Notes: generated by a model not told the origin, from the sequence alone. DNA of 64,000 nucleotides from Dehalococcoidia bacterium (GCA_025060295.1 JANXCH010000013.1:1-64000); one strand, 5' to 3'; counted from the stretch's first letter, positions 8,182-16,365 are shown. Program-made: numbers and translations.

Positions 8182-9804
8182 ATGCCCACCCTCACCGGCG
8201 CCGACGCCCTGGTGCACACCCTCCAGCGTCATAAGGTAGAGGTGCTGTTCGCCTTGCCGGGCGTGCAGATTATGCCCGCCTTTGACGCCCTGGCCCGTCT
8301 GCCCGGCATCCGCCTCATCACCACCCGCCACGAGCAGGCCACCACCTATATGGCCGACGGCTACGCCCGCACCAGTGGGAAGGTGGGGGTGGCTCTGGTG
8401 GTGCCGGGGCCGGGGGTGCTCAACGCCTCGGCCGGCCTGGGCACCGCCTACGCCTGCTCCTCCCCTGTGGTCCTGCTGGCGGGGCAGATTGAGTCCTGGG
8501 GCCTGGGGAAGGAGAAGGGCCTCCTGCACGAGATACGGGAGCAGTTGGATATCCTGCGCCCCCTGACCAAGTGGTGCGCCCGTGCCCTGAAGCCCCAGGA
8601 GGTGCCGGGTCTGGTGGCCGAGGCCATCCGCCAAGCCCAAAGCGGACGCCCCCGCCCCACCGCGGTGGAAATCCCCCCCGATGTGCTGGTTGCCACCGCC
8701 CCCATGCACATCCCCGAGCCCGCCCCCCCGGCGCTTCCCCACCCCGACCCCCAAGCGGTGCGCCGTGCCGCCGCCCTCTTGAAAGGGGCCAAGCAGGTGG
8801 CTATCTGGGCGGGGGGCGGAGCGGTGCGCTCCCCCTGCGCCCGCGACCTGCTGGAGGTGGCCCGCATCCTGCAGGCCCCCATCCTGCTCACCCCCGAGGG
8901 GAAAGGGGCCGTGCCCGAGGAGCATCCCCTGTGCGCCGGCGCCAACTACTACGGCTTCGGCCCCGCCCAATGGGTGGTGCCCCAGTGCGATGTGCTCCTG
9001 GGGGTGGGGACGCGCTTCCTCCTCCCCACCTTCCGCCGGTGGGCACCCAAGCCCCCCCAGCGCCTGGTGCAGATAGACGCCGACCCCCAGGAAATCGGGC
9101 GCAACTACCCCGCCGAGGTGGGCATCGTGGCGGATGCACGCCTGGGCTTGCAGGCCCTTGTGGCCGAGTTGGGGGATGCCCGCCCCGACCGCCAGGGGGA
9201 GGCCATCGCCCAGCAGGCCCGCCAGCGCGCCCTCTACGAGGTGCGGGAGGCCGCCCCCCTTCAGGTGCGCATCCTGGAGGCCCTCCGCTCCGCCCTGGCT
9301 GACGACGCCATCCTGGTGGCGGGGGTTACCAATGTGGCCTACTGGGCCAACCTGGCCTATCCCGCCCGCCTTCCCAACACCTACCTCACCTCCTCCTACT
9401 TCGCCACCCTGGGCTACGCCTTCCCTACCAGCCTGGGGGCCAAGGTGGCCCACCCCACCCGCCAGGTGGTGAGCATCAACGGGGATGGGGGGTTCCTCTA
9501 CAACGCCCAGGAACTGGCCACAGCGGTGAAGGAGCGCCTGCCAGTGGTAGCCATGGTGTTCGCCGACGGGGCCTTCGGCGCCTCCAAGAACGACCAACGC
9601 ACCCGCTACGGAGGGCGCTACCTGGGCACCGACCTATATAACCCCGATTTCGTGCGCCTGGCGGAGTCCTACGGGGCGGTGGGCATCCGCGCCCGTCCCG
9701 AGGAGGTGGGGCAAGCCCTTCAGACCGCCCTGAAGGCCACCCGCCCCGTGGTCATAGAGGTGCCCATCCCCACCCTTCCACCCCCCTTCCAGATGGACCG
9801 CTAG
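8182..9804 (+). CDS. Thiamine-diphosphate-dependent enzyme of the acetolactate synthase/benzoylformate decarboxylase family
   Basis: 540 residues. The N-terminal PYR domain has the catalytic Glu in TTRHEQATTYMADGYART. The central domain (about 190-330) is the nucleotide-binding-like TPP_enzyme_M fold. The C-terminal PP domain has the Mg/TPP site NGDGGFLYNAQELATAVKE. The usual Asn-Asn of that motif is replaced by Ala-Asp (MVFADGAFG); the Asp could still bind Mg. No small regulatory subunit (ilvN) follows, so true acetolactate synthase for branched amino acids is not supported. A 2-oxoacid decarboxylase or carboligase is equally possible. An AAGGAGGGGG site supports the start. Confidence 0.8.
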   Translation: MPTLTGADALVHTLQRHKVEVLFALPGVQIMPAFDALARLPGIRLITTRHEQATTYMADGYARTSGKVGVALVVPGPGVLNASAGLGTAYACSSPVVLLAGQIESWGLGKEKGLLHEIREQLDILRPLTKWCARALKPQEVPGLVAEAIRQAQSGRPRPTAVEIPPDVLVATAPMHIPEPAPPALPHPDPQAVRRAAALLKGAKQVAIWAGGGAVRSPCARDLLEVARILQAPILLTPEGKGAVPEEHPLCAGANYYGFGPAQWVVPQCDVLLGVGTRFLLPTFRRWAPKPPQRLVQIDADPQEIGRNYPAEVGIVADARLGLQALVAELGDARPDRQGEAIAQQARQRALYEVREAAPLQVRILEALRSALADDAILVAGVTNVAYWANLAYPARLPNTYLTSSYFATLGYAFPTSLGAKVAHPTRQVVSINGDGGFLYNAQELATAVKERLPVVAMVFADGAFGASKNDQRTRYGGRYLGTDLYNPDFVRLAESYGAVGIRARPEEVGQALQTALKATRPVVIEVPIPTLPPPFQMDR

Positions 9805-9904
9805 ACACCGGCCCTCCGAAAAGCCAGAGGGGAAACCCTCACGGAACGATTCGGCGGGGGGAAGAGTATCCTCTTGTGGTGAAGCCTACACCAGGAGCGG
9901 GCCA

Positions 9905-10456
9905 GTGGACGAGCAGGAGGCTATCCGCCTCTGCCAGCAGGGCGATCGAGAGGCGTTCCGCACCCTCGTGGAGCGCTACCAGGATATCCTGTTGGGCACC
10001 GCTTTGCTGATGACCGGCGACCCCGCCCTGGCCGAGGACCTGGTGCAGGAGGCCTTCCTGGCGGCGTGGCAGGGGATGGGAGGCTTTGACACCCGCCGCC
10101 CCCTGAAGCCCTGGCTGGTGCGCATCCTGGTCAACAAGGCTCTGAACACCCTGCGCCGCCGTGGCCAGCCGGCGGTGCCCCTGGACGCGGCGACCACCCA
10201 CAGCGCCCTCGCCGACCCCACCGAGGTGGCCCTTCGGCGGGAGCGCCACCACGCCCTGCGGGAGGCCTTGGCCACCCTGCCGTCCGAGCACCGCCAGGCC
10301 CTCCTGCTCCGCTACTATACCGACCTCACGGTGCCCGAGATAGCCCACGCATTGGGCTGGCGGGAGGGCACTGTGAAATCTCGTCTGCATCGGGCGTTGG
10401 CACACCTGCGGGAGGTGCTGGGCCCACGCCTGGGAGAGGAGGGGACAAAGGCATGA
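9905..10456 (+). CDS. ECF-type RNA polymerase sigma factor
   Basis: 183 residues, GTG start. Region 2 (about 8-80) includes FRTLVERYQDILLGTALLM and AEDLVQEAFLAAW. Region 4 (about 120-175) includes LPSEHRQALLLRYYTDLTVP and the helix-turn-helix GWREGTVKSRLHRALAHLRE. It would direct RNA polymerase to a small stress regulon. Its TGA overlaps the ATG of the next gene (ATGA), so it is translationally coupled to the DUF4349 protein, the likely controlling partner. Confidence 0.92.
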   Translation: MDEQEAIRLCQQGDREAFRTLVERYQDILLGTALLMTGDPALAEDLVQEAFLAAWQGMGGFDTRRPLKPWLVRILVNKALNTLRRRGQPAVPLDAATTHSALADPTEVALRRERHHALREALATLPSEHRQALLLRYYTDLTVPEIAHALGWREGTVKSRLHRALAHLREVLGPRLGEEGTKA

Positions 10457-11790
10457 CACAGCAACAGCAACCCCTGGACGAGGTGGAGCGGGCGGTGCGG
10501 GACTTTTTCCACCGTGCTGTGGCGGGGCGGCGCGCCCCTGCGAACCTGTGGGCACGCCTGGCCCCCCGCCTGGAGCCCCGTCTGGCCCCCTCACACGCGC
10601 AGGTAGCCCAGCGCCCACGCCTGGGATGGCTGGCACCCGCCGTCGCCGGCGTCGTGCTTGTGGTGGTGGGAGCCTCTCTGGCGTGGCTCGTCCTCTCCGC
10701 CCCCTGGAGGGAGGGGGTGCCAGCCACCCCATCTGCCCTACCCGCCGATGTGGGGGGGATGAAGCCCCTGCCCCCTGGGGCAATCCTCCCCGAGGTAGCC
10801 ACTCCTGCCCCCGCCCTGGCCCCCGAGCGAAAGGGGGCCGAGGGGGTGCCCTCTTCTCCCGCCCCCACCGGCGTTTTGGAAACGGCCCAGCGCCAGGTCA
10901 TCCTGACCGCTTCCATGAGCTTGGAGGTGTCCTCGGTGGAGCGGGCGGTGGCCGAGGCGCGGGCGATTGCCGAGGGGCTGGGGGGCTTTGTGCAGCAGTT
11001 GTCCCTCACAGGGGGGAAGGACAACCCCCAGGCCACTCTGACCCTGCGGGTGCCCCAGGAGCAGGTGTTCACGGCCTTGGAGCGCCTGCGGGGGTTGGGC
11101 ACCCTGCTGGCCCAAAGCCTGGGGAGCCAGGATGTAACCGAGCAGGTGATTGACCTGGACGCCCGCCTGCGGGCCCTGCAGCGGGAGGAGCAGAGCCTGC
11201 TGGCCCTGCTGGGGCGCGCCCACAGCGTTGGAGACATCCTGGCCATTGAGCGGGAACTCTCCCGCATCCGGGGGGAGATTGAGCGCCTGCAAGGCCAACT
11301 GCAAGCCCTGCGGCGGCGGGTGGAGTTGGCCACCATCACCCTCACCCTGACCTCCCCGCGGCGGGATGTGGGCACACCCCCCTCGGCCTCCCTGGGAGTG
11401 GCCGTGTCTCGGGTCGCCCCCACGGTGGAGCAGGTGAAGGCCCTGGTCGTCGCCCGCAGGGGCGTGGTGGAGGGGGTGTTCCTGGTGGTGCAGGACGGCC
11501 AGGAGCGGGCGGAGATGTCCCTGCGGGTGTTCCGCCAGGACTTTTCCAGCCTCCTCACGGCCCTGGAGGGGTTGGGACAGGTGCGCCATAAGGAGGTGCG
11601 GGAGGGTGCACCCCCCAAGAACGGCCTCACCCCCCAGGAGCCCGATGCCCCCATCGTCCTCTCCCTGGTGGAGCGGGAGGAATGGTGGACGCCGGGGCGC
11701 AGGTGGGCAGTGGGCCTAGGGGCGGGGGGTATGTTGGTGGTGGGGTTGGGGGTGCTGGCCTTACGCCTGCGGCGCAGGCGCGCACTCTAG
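10453..11790 (+). CDS. DUF4349 membrane protein, candidate anti-sigma factor
   Basis: 445 residues. Residues 1-50 are cytoplasmic and helical, similar in position to an anti-sigma domain (LDEVERAVRDFFHRAVAG). A membrane helix spans about 58-78. A Pro-rich linker follows. The DUF4349 region (about 145-350) includes SQDVTEQVIDLDARLRAL, a coiled coil (SRIRGEIERLQGQLQAL) and RRRVELATITLTLTSP. A second membrane helix (about 415-437) precedes a basic tail. The ATGA overlap with the sigma gene is the main reason to suggest sigma control by an envelope signal. DUF4349 proteins have no settled function. Confidence 0.75.
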   Translation: MTQQQQPLDEVERAVRDFFHRAVAGRRAPANLWARLAPRLEPRLAPSHAQVAQRPRLGWLAPAVAGVVLVVVGASLAWLVLSAPWREGVPATPSALPADVGGMKPLPPGAILPEVATPAPALAPERKGAEGVPSSPAPTGVLETAQRQVILTASMSLEVSSVERAVAEARAIAEGLGGFVQQLSLTGGKDNPQATLTLRVPQEQVFTALERLRGLGTLLAQSLGSQDVTEQVIDLDARLRALQREEQSLLALLGRAHSVGDILAIERELSRIRGEIERLQGQLQALRRRVELATITLTLTSPRRDVGTPPSASLGVAVSRVAPTVEQVKALVVARRGVVEGVFLVVQDGQERAEMSLRVFRQDFSSLLTALEGLGQVRHKEVREGAPPKNGLTPQEPDAPIVLSLVEREEWWTPGRRWAVGLGAGGMLVVGLGVLALRLRRRRAL

Positions 11791-11812
11791 CACGAGTACC
11801 CCTGCCCGCAGC

Positions 11813-13081
11813 CTACCATTCCAGTTCCAGGCCATCCACCAGAACCGTGTCCCCGGGCTGGACGCCCGCATGGGCTAACGCCTGCCCCGCCCCCATGCGC
11901 TCCAGCTCCACCCGTAGCTGGGCCTTCTCTTTCCAGGAGAGGCGCTTCTGCTTCACCAAGAGGGAAGCGATGCGCTCCGCCCGTTCCCACTCCAGCCTCC
12001 ACACCGACCCCTCGCGAACGATCCGCCGCCGCTCGCGGGGGCGCGGACGCTGGAACACAGGGGGGGGCTCTCCCGCAGGGGGCACCGGCGGAGGAAGCCG
12101 CTCCAGGTCAGCCACCAGGCGGTCCAGCAGGGCGTCCACCCCTTCTCCCGTGGCCGCCGACAGGAAAAGAGGGGTATGGCCCACCTGGGCAAAGGCCAGG
12201 GCGATCTTTTCCTTCTGGGCCTGGGCCTCGGGAAGGTCCATCTTGTTGACAGCCACCAGGCGGGGTTTGTCCGCCAACCCCTTGCCATACAGGCGCACCT
12301 CCTCCTCCACCTCCTGCCAGTCCTGGAGGGGGTCGGAGCCAGAGCCGTCCACCAGGTGCACCAGCAGGCGCGCCCGTTCGGCGTGGCGCAAAAACTCCGT
12401 GCCCAGGCCGGCGCCGGCGTGGGCTCCCCGGATAAGGCCCGGCACCTCCATGGCGATAAACTCCCGCCCCTTCCAGGACACAGCACCCAACACCGGCTGC
12501 AAGGTGGTGAAGGGGTAAGGGGCGATCTTGGGGCGGGCGTGAGAGACACGGGCGATAAGAGTGGACTTGCCGGCGTTGGGCTTGCCGATGATCCCCACAT
12601 CGGCCAGCAGTTTCACCTCCAGGCGCAGGCGCACCTGCTCCCCCGGTTCCCCTGCCTCGGCCAACAGGGGCTCCTGGTTGGTGGGCGACACCCACCAGCG
12701 GTTGCCCCGTCCCCCCCTCCCCCCGTACGCAGCCAGATAGCGTGCACCCGGCACAGCCAGGTCAGCCTCCTGTCTCCACCGCCCCTGCACCTGGCGGAAC
12801 ACCACCGTGCCCACCGGCACCGGGAGCACAAGGGGCGTCCCATCTTTCCCCCGCTGGGTCTTCCCCCGCCCATGTTCCCCATCCTCCCCCCGGTAAACCT
12901 TCCCATATGCGTAAGACGCCAGCGTGGCCAGCGAGGCATCCGCCACCAGCCACACATCTCCCCCATTCCCTCCATCCCCACCGTCCGGCCCGCCCCTGGG
13001 AACATAGCGCTCACGGCGGAAGCTCACGCATCCGTCTCCGCCTGTACCCCCGACCACAGTAATCTCTACAACATCCAGCAT
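11813..13081 (-). CDS. obg: Obg/CgtA ribosome-assembly GTPase
   Basis: 422 residues from ATG 13081; the upstream extension is non-coding in character. The glycine-rich Obg fold (1-158) contains GGTGGDGCVSFRRERYVPRG and GGDGGNGGDV. The GTPase domain has Walker A GKPNAGKST, switch 1 YPFTTLQPVLG, NKMD and SAATGEG. The C-terminal OCT domain (about 345-422) ends QPGDTVLVDGLELEW. It acts in 50S assembly and the stringent response. Oddly, the Walker B DxxG motif reads MEVPGLIRGA, with Glu in place of the nearly invariant Asp. No rpmA or rplU gene adjoins it. Confidence 0.93.
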   Translation of the reverse strand: MLDVVEITVVGGTGGDGCVSFRRERYVPRGGPDGGDGGNGGDVWLVADASLATLASYAYGKVYRGEDGEHGRGKTQRGKDGTPLVLPVPVGTVVFRQVQGRWRQEADLAVPGARYLAAYGGRGGRGNRWWVSPTNQEPLLAEAGEPGEQVRLRLEVKLLADVGIIGKPNAGKSTLIARVSHARPKIAPYPFTTLQPVLGAVSWKGREFIAMEVPGLIRGAHAGAGLGTEFLRHAERARLLVHLVDGSGSDPLQDWQEVEEEVRLYGKGLADKPRLVAVNKMDLPEAQAQKEKIALAFAQVGHTPLFLSAATGEGVDALLDRLVADLERLPPPVPPAGEPPPVFQRPRPRERRRIVREGSVWRLEWERAERIASLLVKQKRLSWKEKAQLRVELERMGAGQALAHAGVQPGDTVLVDGLELEW

Positions 13082-13389
13082 GGCATAAGAGCCACAAAGC
13101 CCATGGTAACAGTGTGCAAATTGGAGAGACGGACGAGGATAGGCTAGACCAAACCTGTGGTGAGGATGTGTGGAATGGGGATAGCCGGCTTGCAAGGAGG
13201 GTGTCTAGATAGACGAAGGCCAGGGGAAAACGGCTTCCAAGGCTGGAGGTTAGACGAGCGATGATGCGTGGGGATATCCACAGGTGCAGGGAGTTTTCCA
13301 CAGGAGAGGGGCGATTTTTCCCCATGCGTAGATCGCCCGTGTGTGGTATGCTAGCAGAGTTGGAACATATCGCTGACTGGAGGAGAGCG
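13082..13389. other. Intergenic region with two DnaA-box-like sites
   Basis: 308 bases between divergent obg and the lipoprotein gene. ATATCCACA (13274-13282) and TTTTCCACA (13294-13302) each differ by one base from the DnaA consensus TTATCCACA. They are in the same orientation and 20 bp apart. TATGCT at 13348-13353 is a possible -10 for the lipoprotein. I see no open frame with coding character. Two boxes without an AT-rich unwinding region are not enough to call an origin. Confidence 0.35.
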
Positions 13390-14088
13390 ATGCGCTGGCT
13401 CGTTGGTATTGTGATCCTAGTCGGGATGCTAGTGATGGGGGCGTGCACTCAGCCGACGCCCACCCCGACACCCACCCCAGTTCCTCCCACGCCAACACCG
13501 ACCCCCATTCCGCCTACTCCGACGCCCACGCCGACACCCACCCCCACTCCCGCGCCGACTCCGACGCCTACACCCACTCCTACTCCCACCCCGACTCCTA
13601 CTCCCGTGCCGACGCCGACCCCGACCCCGACACCGACCCCCACTCCGACACCTGTGCCTACCCCCACTCCGACGCCCACGCCGACACCTACCCCCACTCC
13701 CGCGCCGACTCCGACGCCTACGCCCACCCCAACGCCCACGCCGGTGGTCCCGCCCGTTACGGGCACCCTGTCGGATAACGCCGTGCGCTGGCTGAACTGG
13801 GCGGCCCTCCTGTTCCAAGAGGCGCCCCTGCGGACGGTGCTCCAGCCCGAGTCCCTGCGGGAGGAGGGCGGGTTCCTGACCCTGGTGGCCCTCACGGACG
13901 CCCGTGTGCCCCAGGCCCAGGTGGTGAGCGGGCTGAACACCATCCTCACCGGGCGGGGCGAAAGCCCCACCACCACTGCCGACAGCGTGTCGGTAGCCCG
14001 CTGGGGCCTGACCATCAGCGTGGCCCCCGTGGCGGGCACCCAGGTGCGCGTCACGGTGCGGGTGAGCACCGCTGCGCCTCCGCCCTAG
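13390..14088 (+). CDS. Lipoprotein with long Pro-Thr repeat linker
   Basis: 232 residues from ATG 13390, preceded by GGAGGAGAG. The signal peptide [19 protein letters not shown] ends in a lipobox, so the mature protein is lipid-anchored at Cys19. Residues 20-118 are almost pure Pro-Thr with occasional Val, Ala and Ile, an extended stalk. Residues 120-232 form a compact domain starting [20 protein letters not shown], of no family I recognise. The composition suggests a surface protein carried on a spacer. A strong bidirectional terminator follows. Confidence 0.75.
   Translation: MRWLVGIVILVGMLVMGACTQPTPTPTPTPVPPTPTPTPIPPTPTPTPTPTPTPAPTPTPTPTPTPTPTPTPVPTPTPTPTPTPTPTPVPTPTPTPTPTPTPTPAPTPTPTPTPTPTPVVPPVTGTLSDNAVRWLNWAALLFQEAPLRTVLQPESLREEGGFLTLVALTDARVPQAQVVSGLNTILTGRGESPTTTADSVSVARWGLTISVAPVAGTQVRVTVRVSTAAPPP
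13447..13745 (+). repeat. Low-complexity Pro-Thr-encoding repeat
   Basis: CCNACN-type hexamer repeats encode the lipoprotein stalk. On top of the short period, a segment of about 57 bp starting at 13521 recurs at 13671 with about two mismatches, an offset of exactly 150 bp (50 codons). This suggests growth by unequal exchange. The opposite strand shows a spurious Gly-Val frame. Confidence 0.85.
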
Positions 14089-14117
14089 GCGGCGCGCCTC
14101 CGCCGCTGCAGCAATAA

Positions 14118-14150
14118 GGAAGCCCCCCTTCAGGCGGGGGGCTTCCCCTT
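14118..14150. terminator. Bidirectional intrinsic terminator
   Basis: GGAAGCCCCCC (14118-14128) pairs with GGGGGGCTTCC (14136-14146), an 11-bp stem with a 7-nt loop. CCTTT follows on the plus strand and TTATTG on the minus strand. It lies between convergent genes and should end both. Confidence 0.85.
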
Positions 14151-14167
14151 TGGTGGGCAGGGCGAGG

Positions 14168-15277
14168 CTACAGCCCCAACCGCTGGGCCACCCACTCCCC
14201 TAGCTGGCGGTTCTCCTGGGCGCGGAAACCGCGGGCATTATGGGCCAAAAGGGGCACGAAGGTCTCGTGCAGGGAGCCGTGGGAGCGCACCGCCACCCTC
14301 TCCACCTCCTTGTGCAAGGGGCCGAACACCGCCTCCCGGTCCGCCAGAACCAGGATATCCCCGATGCGCTGGGGATGGAGGCGGAAGCGCTGGGCCGCCT
14401 CCTCCCGGGGGAGGGCCATCTCCACATGGGGGCACTCCCGCAGGGCCTCCAGAGCCCGCTCCCGGTCGGCGGGGTTCTCCAGGTAAATATAGGCGGCACC
14501 CCCCAGGTTCTGATGGTGCACCACATAGCGGTCTTTGATGATGGGTAAAACCCGGCAGGGGATGTTCCCACGCGCCAGCAGTTTGCCCAGGTCTACCCCC
14601 ACCGTCTTGGCGTTCATGCCGTGGTCAGCGGTGAGCAGAAGGGTGGCCGACGGGAAGGCCTCCAGCAGGGCCCCGATGTTGCGGTCAAGCCCCTGAATGT
14701 AGGCGATGGCGCGGGCATCCTCTGGGGGCCAGGCGTGCATGGGGTAATCGGTGGTGATGATGACGCACAGGTCTAGCGCCTCCCGGCGCAGGAGGGCCAG
14801 GGCGGCGTCAAACAGCCACAGGTTCACCTCGGCGGTGTAAATGGCGGGGGGCGGGCCGGCCCCCTCCACCGCCCACGGGGCGGGTTGCTCGGCGGAGGTG
14901 GCGAAGGTGGCCCCGTCGTCCAGCAGGGTGCGCAGCTTCTGCTTGGCCACCAGCAGGGCACTGCGGCCGCCCCTCTGGGCCACACGACGCAGGAGCGTGG
15001 GTGCCAGCAGGTAGGAGGCATCCTCCATGTAGACCTCGGCGCCCCCGTCCAGCCAGAAGTTGGAGACGATGCCGTGCCCTCGGGGGTAAAGCCCCGTGAG
15101 GATGGAGGTCATGTTCACATTGGTCACGGAGGGGAGCATGCCCCGGCCCATGCGAAAGTAGGCGTCATCACCCGGATGGGCGGCGGCGCGCTTGAGGGCG
15201 TCCAAGGTGGGGGTGGGACTGGCATCCAAGTAGGCGATGTCCAGGCCATCGATGCAGAGCACAAAGAGGGGGGGCAC
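14168..15277 (-). CDS. Phosphonoacetate hydrolase-like enzyme (alkaline phosphatase superfamily)
   Basis: 369 residues. The metal site pattern is FVLCIDGLD near the N-terminus, SVTNVNMTSILTGLYPRGHG with a candidate Thr nucleophile, TTDYPMHAW, LLLTADHGMNAK and a late HGSLHE histidine. SNFWLDGGAEVYMEDASYL and LLAPTLLRRVAQRGGRSALL closely resemble phosphonoacetate hydrolase (PhnA), which cleaves phosphonoacetate to acetate and phosphate. A related phosphodiesterase role is possible, because no phosphonate uptake genes are nearby. It is the last gene of the string that starts with the response regulator at 17086, and it ends at the terminator at 14118-14150. Confidence 0.75.
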   Translation of the reverse strand: MPPLFVLCIDGLDIAYLDASPTPTLDALKRAAAHPGDDAYFRMGRGMLPSVTNVNMTSILTGLYPRGHGIVSNFWLDGGAEVYMEDASYLLAPTLLRRVAQRGGRSALLVAKQKLRTLLDDGATFATSAEQPAPWAVEGAGPPPAIYTAEVNLWLFDAALALLRREALDLCVIITTDYPMHAWPPEDARAIAYIQGLDRNIGALLEAFPSATLLLTADHGMNAKTVGVDLGKLLARGNIPCRVLPIIKDRYVVHHQNLGGAAYIYLENPADRERALEALRECPHVEMALPREEAAQRFRLHPQRIGDILVLADREAVFGPLHKEVERVAVRSHGSLHETFVPLLAHNARGFRAQENRQLGEWVAQRLGL

Positions 15278-15295
15278 GCTTCTCCTTTCTAGTTT

Positions 15296-15682
15296 CTAGG
15301 GGGGCGAACGGCGGCGAGCCAGTTCCTGGATAAGCGCCTGCACCGCCCGATAAGCGTAGGGGATGTAATCGGCGGGGGGGAGGTCCAGGGGCTTGAACTC
15401 CTCCACCTGGTCTATAGGCATGATGTCCCCCGGCCCGGGCATCAGGCGGAGCACTAATTCATACAGTTCCCCGTCGGGGCAGACCACCACGCATCCCCGC
15501 TCGGGGTCGGCCTTGCCCCCCTCCACTTCCAGGGCTTGAAGGGTGGCCATGCCTAAAAAGGAGGGGAAAGGCTCGAGGGCGCTGGCCACCTCCTTCACCA
15601 AACGGGCCAGTTCCTGGGCGGTGCGCTGGACCAGGCTGTCGGCGTAAGCCTGGGTGGCAAGGGGGTCTACCGGCGGGGCCAT
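15296..15682 (-). CDS. Unknown protein, 128 residues
   Basis: No family recognised. It is an acidic, soluble protein with a helical N-terminus (LVQRTAQELARLVKEVASAL), a central strand-rich part (GCVVVCPDGELYELVLRLMP) and a C-terminal helix ending QELARRRSPP. The start lies 2 nt after the stop of the probable selenoprotein, and the end is 18 nt before the phosphonoacetate-hydrolase-like gene. It is therefore almost certainly co-transcribed with both. It might act with the oxidoreductase, but nothing in the sequence shows this. Confidence 0.65.
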   Translation of the reverse strand: MAPPVDPLATQAYADSLVQRTAQELARLVKEVASALEPFPSFLGMATLQALEVEGGKADPERGCVVVCPDGELYELVLRLMPGPGDIMPIDQVEEFKPLDLPPADYIPYAYRAVQALIQELARRRSPP

Positions 15683-15684
15683 GG

Positions 15685-16365
15685 CTACCCCCCGTGCACG
15701 GCGCGCAGCAGGGCATCGATGAAACGGGGCTCGGGCACCGCCCCCTCTAGACTTACGGTCTCGTTGATGATGGTCTTGGGCACCCCGTGCACATGGTAGC
15801 GCTCCGCCAGGTAGGGGAACTCCAGCACCTCCACCACATCGGCGGTCACCTGGGCGCTCTCCTGGGCGACTTGGTAGGCCAGCCTGGCCATAGCGGGGCA
15901 GTAGGGTCAGGTGGGTGTAACCATGACCTGGATATGCACAGGTTTGGTCAGGGTGGCGACCTTGCCCCGGCTGGCGGGCGACAGGCGCGTGGTGCCTTTA
16001 GAGAGGTCCACGATGGTCTCCACCAAGGCGGCGAACTCGTAGCCGGCGGGGACGCCGAAGTAGCGCAGGAGCCCCTTGCTGGAAGGGGAGTGGAGCACCA
16101 CAACGGGGAGGCGATTGTCCAGGCGATAGTGCTGGGCCTCGCTGGCGCTGGAGACCATGTCCTTCACCTCCAGGCGCACCTTGTCGTGGAGGCTGGCCAG
16201 TTCCCCCAGCACCTCCTCCGTCTCACGGCAGGTGGCGCAAGGGGGGATGGGCGTCTCCAGGGGCGATTCCCGTTGGGTGAACAGGGTCAGGGTAACAGGA
16301 TCGCGCAGGTTGCGGGAGAAGAGACCCTGCAGGTAGGAGCGGTCGGCGTCACGCAGGATGGGCAT
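15685..16365 (-). CDS. Protein disulfide oxidoreductase (PDO/glutaredoxin-like, two thioredoxin folds) with in-frame UGA, probable selenoprotein
   Basis: Reading through one TGA (15907-15909) gives 226 residues, the normal size of the archaeal/thermophile PDO family. The ATG at 16365 has GGAGG five bases ahead. The N-terminal fold holds CATC (43-46). The C-terminal fold begins HIQVMVTPT, then TGA, then PYCPAMARLAYQ. Relatives read CPYC here, so the TGA sits exactly at the first, nucleophilic cysteine (position 153) and gives a UPYC site. Homology resumes at once and continues to a cis-Pro segment HGVPKTIINE and a normal C-terminus. A hairpin follows the UGA (see 15877-15906). These enzymes reduce or form disulfides in the cytoplasm. 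The alternatives are a nonsense mutation or a sequencing error. No sel genes are in the window. Confidence 0.8.
15877..15906 (-). promoter_or_regulatory. Candidate bacterial SECIS hairpin
   Basis: Starting 17 nt after the UGA, the mRNA reads GGCCA-GGC-UGGCC: a perfect 5-bp stem (15885-15889 with 15877-15881) and a 3-nt loop that begins with G. The loop lies 22 nt from the UGA. This fits the loose bacterial rule of a stem-loop 16-37 nt downstream with a G in the first two loop bases. It is shorter than the E. coli fdhF element, so only comparison or experiment can confirm it. Confidence 0.5.

Noticed and set aside
8146-9597. 483-residue minus-strand frame
   Set aside because: His/Gly-rich translation antisense to the TPP enzyme, an effect of high GC at third codon positions.
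13082-13389. Chromosome origin
   Set aside because: Only two near-consensus DnaA boxes, no AT-rich region, and no dnaA/dnaN nearby.
13449-14069. Gly-Val repeat protein on the minus strand
   Set aside because: It is only the complement of the Pro-Thr repeat. The plus frame has a signal peptide, lipobox and ribosome site.
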